A DNA stretch of 6,907 nucleotides from Campylobacter sp. UBA1713 (GTDB lineage Bacteria > Campylobacterota > Campylobacteria > Campylobacterales > Campylobacteraceae): assembly GCA_002317305.1 (NCBI GenBank), contig DCIZ01000037.1:2257-9163 (forward strand). Reading direction: 5' to 3'. A program made the position numbers and the translations under genes. Positions 1-5,967 of the stretch are shown here, piece by piece. Each line of letters begins with the position of its first letter. The first letter of the stretch is position 1. The notes beneath the pieces are model-generated. The model ran no database searches. It saw only the letters and a list, made by a program, of their open reading frames with translations, and was not told the DNA's origin.

Positions 1-24
1 GTTTTGCAGCCAGTTTTGCAGCCA
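1..24 (+). repeat. Perfect 12-bp tandem duplication
   Basis: GTTTTGCAGCCA occurs at 1-12 and again at 13-24 without mismatch. In the frame of the downstream glycosyltransferase each unit reads Val-Leu-Gln-Pro, so gain or loss of a unit keeps the frame. The array begins exactly at the window edge and may continue upstream. It could lengthen the N-terminus or lie partly in the leader if translation starts at a TTG inside it. Confidence 0.85.
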
Positions 25-1071
25 AAAGTCAGCATTGTCATACCCGTCTACAATGTCGAAAAATACCTCACCGAGTGCCTCGTAAGCGTGGTTTCACAGA
101 CTTTGCGTGAGATAGAAGTCATCTGTGTAAATGACGGCAGCACGGACAAAAGTGGCGAGATTCTAGCGCATTTTGCTAGCACTGACAGCCGCGTGAAGGT
201 TTTTACGCAGGAGAATGGCGGTTACGGTGCGGCGGTAAACAAAGGCGTGTCAGAAGCAAAAGGCGAATTTGTAGCAGTGCTCGAGAGCGACGACTTTATA
301 GATACATCGATGTATGAAAAACTTTACACAAAGGCGGTCGAGACGGGCGCAGAGCTCGTGAAGTGTAACTTTTGTAAATATGACTCGCAGGCGGCTAACC
401 CAGTCCAAATTTGGAAAACGCACAACCAGGACTTAACAACAGCGCCAGACGGAGTCTTTTCGCCAGTCAGCGACTACTCGCAAATTTTTTCGTTTCACTC
501 ATCTTTGTGGGCGAATCTTTACCGCGCTGAACTCATAAAAAGCGTGAGGCTTTTTGACGAGCGTGGGACTATGTATCAAGACTTTCCTTTTGCTATGGAA
601 GTTTACGCAAAAACAAAAAAGATGGCGGTGGTAAAAGAGATGCTTCACTACTGGCGTAACGAAACGGGACAAAACAACTCAACGCAAGCAAAAAACCCCG
701 AAAAACTGCTAAAAATGGCAGATATGTCAAAAGTGGCTTTGGAAGTTTTAAGGCGTTACGGGCTTTTGGAGCGGTTAAAAGAGGAGTTTTTTTTGCATGT
801 GGCAGTGGCAAACTACGGCTTTTACTACCAGCAAAATGGGGCTGGTCGCAAGGTTTATGCTGAAAAACTACGTGAAATTTTTGCGTTTTACACAGAGGCT
901 AAATTTAGCTTTTTTGAGGGATACCTAGAAAAGTGGACTACCGACATCATGAGAGGAAAAACACCACGCCTAAGCTTTAAGCAGTGGAAACGAAGGTTTT
1001 TTAGTTTTAGAGTGAGAGGTGGGAAAATTTTCGTGAAGGTGGGTAAATTTGAAAAGACTATTTCGATTTGA
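1..1071 (+). CDS. Family-2 glycosyltransferase (probably 5'-partial)
   Basis: Predicted cytoplasmic or membrane-associated GT-A glycosyltransferase that transfers a sugar from a nucleotide-sugar donor to a glycan. Numbering from the TTG at base 4, the GT2 domain starts with VSIVIPVYN (residues 9-17), followed by the nucleotide-binding VNDGST (42-47), GGYGAAVNKG (72-81) and the metal-binding region LESDD (93-97), where Glu replaces the usual first Asp of DxD. A YQD motif (191-193) sits where many relatives have ED. The C-terminus is basic and aromatic (about 320-355), which could support peripheral membrane contact (inference). No signal peptide or membrane helix is visible. The frame is open to base 1 and the TTG codons at 4 and 16 have no ribosome binding site, so the true start is probably upstream of the window, although little N-terminal sequence can be missing from the domain. 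Gene 2 follows after 57 bases. Donor and acceptor cannot be read from sequence. Confidence 0.9.
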   Translation, partial: VLQPVLQPKVSIVIPVYNVEKYLTECLVSVVSQTLREIEVICVNDGSTDKSGEILAHFASTDSRVKVFTQENGGYGAAVNKGVSEAKGEFVAVLESDDFIDTSMYEKLYTKAVETGAELVKCNFCKYDSQAANPVQIWKTHNQDLTTAPDGVFSPVSDYSQIFSFHSSLWANLYRAELIKSVRLFDERGTMYQDFPFAMEVYAKTKKMAVVKEMLHYWRNETGQNNSTQAKNPEKLLKMADMSKVALEVLRRYGLLERLKEEFFLHVAVANYGFYYQQNGAGRKVYAEKLREIFAFYTEAKFSFFEGYLEKWTTDIMRGKTPRLSFKQWKRRFFSFRVRGGKIFVKVGKFEKTISI

Positions 1072-1079
1072 AATTTGCA

Positions 1080-1094
1080 AAATTCGTCAAATTC
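1080..1094. repeat. 15-bp intergenic motif, copy 1
   Basis: AAATTCGTCAAATTC lies between gene 1 and gene 2. An identical copy lies downstream of the last gene (6853-6867), and both are followed by an A-rich run. Function is unknown. It is AT-rich with AATT at both ends, so it may be a background intergenic word of the genome. Confidence 0.6.
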
Positions 1095-1117
1095 AAAAAT
1101 ATGTTAAGCAAATGAAC

Positions 1118-1122
1118 AAAGG
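1118..1122 (+). promoter_or_regulatory. Weak ribosome binding site for the second glycosyltransferase
   Basis: AAAGG ends 6 bases before the ATG at 1129. It is a short match to the anti-Shine-Dalgarno sequence but well placed. It favours the 1129 start over the upstream ATGs at 1101 and 1112, which open onto stops after four and six codons. Confidence 0.5.
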
Positions 1123-1128
1123 CAAAAC

Positions 1129-2073
1129 ATGAACGCAAAAGTTAGCATAATTATGCCAGTTTTCAACGCAGAAAATTGCCTGGAAACTTCACTAAAAAAG
1201 CTCACTGAACAGAGTTTAAAAGAGATTGAGATTGTTTGTGTAAATGACGGTAGCACCGACAAAAGCGGTGAAATTCTAGCGCTTTTTGCTGAAAAAGACA
1301 AACGCTTCAATGTGATAGCTTTCGAAAAAAACAAAGGCGTAGCAACTGCTAGAAACGAGGCGTTAAATTTAGCTAGCGGTGAATTTGTAGCCTTTTGCGA
1401 TGCTGACGACTCTTTTTTTGATAGCGTTACGCTAGAAACTCTCTACAAAACGGCGATTGAAAACGAAGCGTTCATTTGTGGCGGAAGCATGGCTTTTGTA
1501 ACGCCAATTAAAATAGACGAAAAAATAGACGGTTTTATGTTTGAAAAAGATGGTTTTGTGGAGTATGAAAAATACCAGTTTGACTACGGATTTACGCGGT
1601 TTATATACAAAAAAGAACTCATAGCAAATGAGCGTTTTTCAAATTTGACCTACTTTGAAGATCCGCCATTTTTTGTAAAAGTGCTTGACAAAGCAAAACG
1701 CTTTTACGCACTAAACGAGCCGACTTATCTATGTTTTAACAAGCAGCTTAACTGCTCAAAAAGTGCGTGTCAAGACGCTTTTCGTGGGATTTTGGAAAAT
1801 TTCAAATACGCAAAAAAACGCAACCTAAAAAAGCTCGAAACCTACACCAAATTTAGATTCGAGGAGTTTTTTAAACTATACATAGAAAAACGTTTTTCGG
1901 TAAAAGAGGCACAAAATATCGTCAAAAAAGAGCCTGAACTTTTTGAGATTACAAAGGCGAAATTCTCGCCACTCCAAAGGATTTTTGGCGTAAAGAATCA
2001 TGGCGACCAAAAAATCGTCTCTATTTTAAATTTACAAATTAAGTTAAAAAGGAAACCAAAAAATGACAAATAA
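1129..2073 (+). CDS. Family-2 glycosyltransferase, 314 residues
   Basis: Predicted GT-A sugar transferase in the same surface-glycan pathway as its neighbours. The GT2 domain opens at VSIIMPVFN (residues 5-13), with the nucleotide-binding VNDGST (38-43), GVATARNEAL (70-79) and a canonical metal-binding DAD followed by Asp (91-94). FEDPPFF, with E177-D178, is in the position of the catalytic-base ED motif of GT2 enzymes. The last ~30 residues hold a tail module, IFGVK...GD...ILNLQIKLKRK (285-309), common to short polysaccharide glycosyltransferases and seen again inside the next protein. The ATG at 1129 puts the GT2 domain at the usual distance from the N-terminus. The stop overlaps the start of the next gene by 11 bases, so translational coupling is likely. 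A 51-base stretch around VNDGSTDKSGEIL is about 88% identical to the same region of gene 1. The sugar donor is unknown. Confidence 0.92.
   Translation: MNAKVSIIMPVFNAENCLETSLKKLTEQSLKEIEIVCVNDGSTDKSGEILALFAEKDKRFNVIAFEKNKGVATARNEALNLASGEFVAFCDADDSFFDSVTLETLYKTAIENEAFICGGSMAFVTPIKIDEKIDGFMFEKDGFVEYEKYQFDYGFTRFIYKKELIANERFSNLTYFEDPPFFVKVLDKAKRFYALNEPTYLCFNKQLNCSKSACQDAFRGILENFKYAKKRNLKKLETYTKFRFEEFFKLYIEKRFSVKEAQNIVKKEPELFEITKAKFSPLQRIFGVKNHGDQKIVSILNLQIKLKRKPKNDK
2049..2053 (+). promoter_or_regulatory. Ribosome binding site of the three-domain transferase
   Basis: AAGGA inside the 3' end of gene 2 lies 9 bases before the ATG at 2063. It supports that start and a coupled re-initiation, because gene 2 terminates at 2071-2073, just beyond the start codon. 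Confidence 0.65.
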
Positions 2074-5000
2074 ATTATTGAGCGTTATCATTCCTGTTTA
2101 CAATGTCGAAGCATATTTGGAGAGGTGCTTAGATAGTGTCTGTAACCAAAGTTACACAAATTTAGAGATCATCTGTGTAGACGATGGAAGCACAGACGGT
2201 TCAGCTGAAATTTTAGCCAAATTTGCAGAAAAAGATTCTAGAATCAAGGTTCTCACAAAAAGAAACGGCGGTTTGAGCAGTGCTAGAAATGTAGGACTTA
2301 CAGCAGCAACTGGCGAGTTTGTGGCGTTTGTGGATAGTGATGATTTTGTAAATATTAACGCATATGAAAAAGCAATGATGGCGCTAATTGATGAGAGAGT
2401 AGATTTTGTCCAGTTTGGTGTAAAGGTAGAAAACGCAAAAACGTCTAAAATAGACGAAATTTTAAAAATAGAAAAATATTTCGAACCAAAATTTGAAGGC
2501 ATTCAAAAAGTAAGTGCTACTTTGGTAACAAACTCTACGCAAGTCATCTGTGACAAAATTTTTCGCACCTCGCTCATAAAAGAAAATTCACTCAAATTCA
2601 TAGAAAACAAAAAATTCGCCGATATAGCCTTTTTCGTCTCTTTTGTAGCGCTTGCAAAGTGGGGATTTTACATAAAAGAACCATTATACCACTACGTTTT
2701 ACGCACAAATTTAGAAAACAAAGAGTTGTGTCAAAATGACGATTCGCTAGATGCATTAAGTTTACTACCACAAATTCAAGAGTTTTTAAAAAACACAAAC
2801 GCCTATAACCACAACTTTTTCGCGCTTGTGTTTGAGCGAATTTTTTACGACACTGTTAGCAGAACAAGCGAAGCAGATTTGTCAAAAGTTTTAAAATTTG
2901 CTAGCGAGCTTGCACAAGGTTTTAAACTACCGTACAAGTCAAACCACACCATTTGGGCGCTTTGCGATGAGAAATACTATAGAATTCACGGTTTGCCTTG
3001 TTACAAAAAAATTTTTGGCAACAAGATGTTTGGTGTCAAATACAACTACGACAAAGTGGCACTAAATTTGTTCGGTAGCGAAGTTAAATTTAACAAAGAG
3101 CTTTTTAATCTTTCAAAACCAAAAAAGAAACTAGCAAACATCTTACACCGCTTTAAGTCTCCAAAATTCAAAAGACTAAATGGCTTTAAACGCTACAGCA
3201 TCGTTAGTGCCGTTTATAATGTAGAAAAATACCTGGACGAATTTATAGTAAGTGTGCTAAACCAAAGGCTAGACTTCAGACGAAACATTGAGCTCATATT
3301 TGTAGATGACGGTAGCACAGACAGCAGTGCAAATATCATACAAAAATATATGAAAAAATACCCAAAAAACATATCTTACATCTACAAAGAGAACGGCGGA
3401 CAAGGAAGTGCTAGGAATCTTGGCATCCAAAAAGCCACAGGCGACTTTGTAGTTTTTTGCGACCCAGATGACTTTTTAGACCGCGACTTTTTTCACAAGG
3501 TAGATAAATTTTTAAAAGCACACAAAGATGAAGACCTAAAAATGATCGCAGCAAATATGATATTTTACTTTGAAAACATAGACGAAACAAAAGACACGCA
3601 TCCTTTGAGATTCAAATTTAAAGAAGATAAAATTTTAAAGATAGAAAATCTTGATAAGTTTATACAGCTTTCGGTGTCTTCTGCATTTTTAGATCTAAAA
3701 GAGATCAAAAAACTAAATTTAACCTTCAAAGACATTCGTCCAAATTTTGAAGATGGCTTTTTCATCTCCGAATATCTCATGAATTTCATGAACAGCAAAG
3801 CAGCTTTTTTGGGTGGCGCAAAATACTACTATCGAAAACGGCTTGATGGCACAAGTAGCCTAGACAGTAAAAAAGATGCCGACCTGGCACAACTAAACAA
3901 AAACGGGTACCTACTACTACTACTACTACTAGCCAAACAGCGTCTTGGTTTCGTGCCTCTTTGGTTACAAAATGTAGCTCTTTATGATACATTGTGGCAG
4001 ATAAAAGACGGCATCGACAAAAAAGCCAAATTTAGCGAGCTAACAAACGAACAAAAAGATGAGCTTTGGGAGAGTTATGTCCGAATTTACGAGCACATTG
4101 ACTCAAAAAACATCTTTGCTTTTAACGGACTCATTAGCTCTGTTTGGTTTTTTCACAAAGTAGGTTTGGTGGGTGCTTTAAAAGGCGAGCAACCTACGCA
4201 ACAAATTTGCTATGTGGATGAATTTGACGCCTACAGAGGCGAATTTTGTGTGCGTTACTTTACACCAAATGAAACTGAATTTGAGAGTGTCAAATTTGAC
4301 GGAGAAGACGTGATACCAGTCAGCCAAAAAACACGAATCTACAAATTTCTAGGTCGCGTTTTCGTCTACGAAAAACGGCTTTGGTTTAAGGCGACAGATG
4401 CAAAGAAAATGTCTGTAAAAATAGCAAATTTTGATGCAAACATTACCTTTGAGAAAAAACAAAGTGCCACTTTGGAGCTAGCAAAAGTGCGAGCAAAATT
4501 TAAAAAACAGGCAAATTCGCTTTGGCTTTTGCTAGACAAAGACTATAAAGCAGATGACAACGCCGAGCATCTTTACAGATATGTAAAAGAAAAACATCCG
4601 GAGCAGAGAATTCTCTTTGCTTTGCGAAAAGAGAGTGTTGACTACGAGAGGCTAAAAGCAGAAGGCTTTGAGATGGTGCTGTTTGATAGCGATGAGTTTG
4701 ATGAGGCTTACGAAAAAGCATCATGCATCATCAGCTCGCACATAGACTGGTATATAGTCAAGCGAGGGCTATTAGGCAAGAGCTTTGTCTTTTTACAACA
4801 TGGAGTTACAAAAGATGATCTGAGTGAGTGGCTAAATACTAAACAGATAGATATATTTGTGACGACTACACCGCCGGAGTTTGAGAGCATAGGTGGCGAG
4901 CGAAATGCTTACAAATTTGGCAGGCGTGAGACACTTTTAAGTGGGTTTGCTAGACATGATGCGCTTTGGGTAAAGAGCGAAGCGGTAAGGTCTCTTAAAC

Positions 5001-5956
5001 GTGAGGGCGTGGTGAGGCGAGCAAATGACTTTTCAAACAGCGATGTAGAGAAGTTTTTGGCAAATTTGGAAAATGACAAAACTCGTCTAAGACAAAAGTG
5101 CATCCTAATAGCACCTACATGGCGAAACTACATAGCTGGCACTTACAGCAGTGATACAGCAAAAAGGGCAAATGACAACGAGGAGCAGTTTAAGCAAAGT
5201 GATTACTTCAAAGCGTGGGATGCTTTTTTAAACTCTCCTAGATTAAAAGAGCTAGCAGATAAATTTGGGTATAAGGTGGTGTATAGAGGGCATCCTTGTG
5301 TTTGTGTGTATGACTGTTTTCGTGTGCCTGACTATGTGGAGATGAGTCCTGAGTCGCAAAGCTACCAAGAGCTCTTTTGCGAAGCAAATGTGATGGTTTC
5401 TGACTACTCAAGTGTAGCGATGGAGATGGGCTTTTTAAACAAACCTGTGGTCTACTATCAGTTTGATGAAAAGACATTTTTTTCAGATCACACTTTACAA
5501 CCTGGCTACTTCGATTACCGAAAAAATGGTTTTGGACCGGTTTGTGAGAGTGAAACGGCGGTTTTTGATGCTTTGGAGTCTTTACTAGCAAACGAGTGTG
5601 TCGTGCCTGAAAAGTTTAGAGCAAACTTTGATGTGTTTGAAAAAGCCCGTGATGGAAAGTGCTGTGAGAGAATTTACAAAGCAGTAAGGACAATGGAGAG
5701 AGGGGAAAGCGTTTTCGATGCTGAACTTGGTCAAAAAAGAGCCTATGAAGCACTCGATGTAGGTGAGCTAGATGTAGCACTCAAGCGTTTTGCTAGATGC
5801 GAGGCAGGCGAAAGTGAAGCAGAGGAATTTGCCAAAAAACTAAAAGAGGCGTTTATGCAAAAATGTGAAGTTTTAAATTTGCAAAAGGTGCTTTTGGGGG
5901 GGGGCTACAAAGAGCAACTTTTTGAGCAGTTTGTGAAAAAGTGTTTGAGTATATAG
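2063..5956 (+). CDS. Three-domain transferase: GT2 - GT2 - CDP-glycerol/ribitol glycerophosphotransferase-like
   Basis: A 1297-residue fusion, probably a polymerase or multi-step assembler of a phosphate-containing surface glycan at the inner face of the cytoplasmic membrane. GT2 domain 1: VIIPVYN near residue 8, VDDGST (39-44), DSDD (91-94), FADIAFF around D187. A tail module follows (317-343), then GT2 domain 2: YSIVSAVYN (378-386), VDDGST (414-419), DPDD (467-470), FEDGFF with E563-D564. Residues about 700-815 look beta-rich and have no clear family. From about 820 comes a TagF-like Glyphos_transf domain: QHG with H913, RGHP with H1077, SDYSS (1113-1117) followed by EMGFLNKPVVYY. Members of that family transfer polyol-phosphate from CDP-glycerol or CDP-ribitol; the substrate here is inferred. 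The end (about 1210-1297) is charged, helical and faintly TPR-like, and contains a G9 tract. L617-L623 are encoded by (CTA)7. No membrane helix is evident. The ATG at 2063 has AAGGA 9 bases upstream. Confidence 0.9.
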   Translation: MTNKLLSVIIPVYNVEAYLERCLDSVCNQSYTNLEIICVDDGSTDGSAEILAKFAEKDSRIKVLTKRNGGLSSARNVGLTAATGEFVAFVDSDDFVNINAYEKAMMALIDERVDFVQFGVKVENAKTSKIDEILKIEKYFEPKFEGIQKVSATLVTNSTQVICDKIFRTSLIKENSLKFIENKKFADIAFFVSFVALAKWGFYIKEPLYHYVLRTNLENKELCQNDDSLDALSLLPQIQEFLKNTNAYNHNFFALVFERIFYDTVSRTSEADLSKVLKFASELAQGFKLPYKSNHTIWALCDEKYYRIHGLPCYKKIFGNKMFGVKYNYDKVALNLFGSEVKFNKELFNLSKPKKKLANILHRFKSPKFKRLNGFKRYSIVSAVYNVEKYLDEFIVSVLNQRLDFRRNIELIFVDDGSTDSSANIIQKYMKKYPKNISYIYKENGGQGSARNLGIQKATGDFVVFCDPDDFLDRDFFHKVDKFLKAHKDEDLKMIAANMIFYFENIDETKDTHPLRFKFKEDKILKIENLDKFIQLSVSSAFLDLKEIKKLNLTFKDIRPNFEDGFFISEYLMNFMNSKAAFLGGAKYYYRKRLDGTSSLDSKKDADLAQLNKNGYLLLLLLLAKQRLGFVPLWLQNVALYDTLWQIKDGIDKKAKFSELTNEQKDELWESYVRIYEHIDSKNIFAFNGLISSVWFFHKVGLVGALKGEQPTQQICYVDEFDAYRGEFCVRYFTPNETEFESVKFDGEDVIPVSQKTRIYKFLGRVFVYEKRLWFKATDAKKMSVKIANFDANITFEKKQSATLELAKVRAKFKKQANSLWLLLDKDYKADDNAEHLYRYVKEKHPEQRILFALRKESVDYERLKAEGFEMVLFDSDEFDEAYEKASCIISSHIDWYIVKRGLLGKSFVFLQHGVTKDDLSEWLNTKQIDIFVTTTPPEFESIGGERNAYKFGRRETLLSGFARHDALWVKSEAVRSLKREGVVRRANDFSNSDVEKFLANLENDKTRLRQKCILIAPTWRNYIAGTYSSDTAKRANDNEEQFKQSDYFKAWDAFLNSPRLKELADKFGYKVVYRGHPCVCVYDCFRVPDYVEMSPESQSYQELFCEANVMVSDYSSVAMEMGFLNKPVVYYQFDEKTFFSDHTLQPGYFDYRKNGFGPVCESETAVFDALESLLANECVVPEKFRANFDVFEKARDGKCCERIYKAVRTMERGESVFDAELGQKRAYEALDVGELDVALKRFARCEAGESEAEEFAKKLKEAFMQKCEVLNLQKVLLGGGYKEQLFEQFVKKCLSI
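3911..3931 (+). repeat. (CTA)7 trinucleotide microsatellite
   Basis: Seven perfect CTA codons encode L617-L623 in the segment after the second GT2 domain. Because the unit is three bases, slippage would change the number of leucines without breaking the frame. Leucine elsewhere in this gene is mostly encoded by mixed codons (TTA, TTG, CTT, CTA), so the uniform run points to replication slippage rather than codon preference. Confidence 0.9.
5896..5904 (+). repeat. Poly-G tract (G9) near the 3' end of the three-domain transferase
   Basis: Nine G residues give the end of L1278 and G1279-G1281. Poly-G tracts of about eight or more are typical slippage sites in Campylobacter. With G9 the protein ends at 5956 (1297 residues). 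By direct translation, G10 gives a new tail stopping at the TGA at 5923-5925 (1287 residues), and G8 stops at the TGA at 5934-5936 (1290 residues). The catalytic domains are unaffected in every register. Confidence 0.88.
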
Positions 5957-5960
5957 GAGA
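5955..5960 (+). promoter_or_regulatory. Ribosome binding site of the acyltransferase, overlapping the upstream stop
   Basis: AGGAGA is the best Shine-Dalgarno match in the window. It begins within the TAG stop of the three-domain transferase (5954-5956) and lies 7 bases before the GTG at 5968. It decides the start: the in-frame GTG at 5941 has no such site and would lie inside the upstream gene. The arrangement suggests translational coupling. Confidence 0.8.
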
Positions 5961-5967
5961 TGTAAAA

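Larger units (their letters stand above)
1072..1128 (+). other. Intergenic spacer with imperfect AT-rich hairpin
   Basis: This 57-base gap separates the first two glycosyltransferase genes. TTTGAAATTTG (1067-1077, spanning the stop codon of gene 1) can pair with CAAATTCAAA (1088-1097), leaving one bulged A and a 10-base loop. The stem has few GC pairs and no following T-run, so a strong intrinsic terminator is unlikely and read-through into gene 2 is expected. Part of the loop and 3' arm is the 15-bp motif also seen after the last gene. No convincing promoter was recognised. Confidence 0.4.

Noticed and set aside
787..794. T8 run in the first glycosyltransferase and T7 run at 5477-5483 as phase-variation tracts.
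   Set aside because: Runs of this length are common in AT-rich coding DNA, here encode Phe/Leu codons, and are much weaker slippage candidates than the G9 tracts.
1067..1097. Hairpin at the end of the first gene as an intrinsic terminator.
   Set aside because: The stem is almost all A-T with a bulge and a large loop, and no T-run follows.
5238..5591. Antisense reading frame of 117 residues, with similar long ones at 5853-6224 and 2152-2502.
   Set aside because: These lie opposite clear coding sequence with family motifs. Their low-complexity, Ser/Pro/His/Phe-rich translations look like mirror images of the real genes.
5896..5956. Slippage at the first G9 tract producing a fusion of the polymerase with the acyltransferase.
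   Set aside because: The +1 register is the acyltransferase frame, but the TGA at 5923-5925 blocks it. The other register stops at 5934-5936.
5941..5967. GTG at 5941 as an earlier in-frame start for the acyltransferase.
   Set aside because: It lies inside the upstream coding region without a Shine-Dalgarno sequence, whereas the GTG at 5968 has AGGAGA seven bases away.
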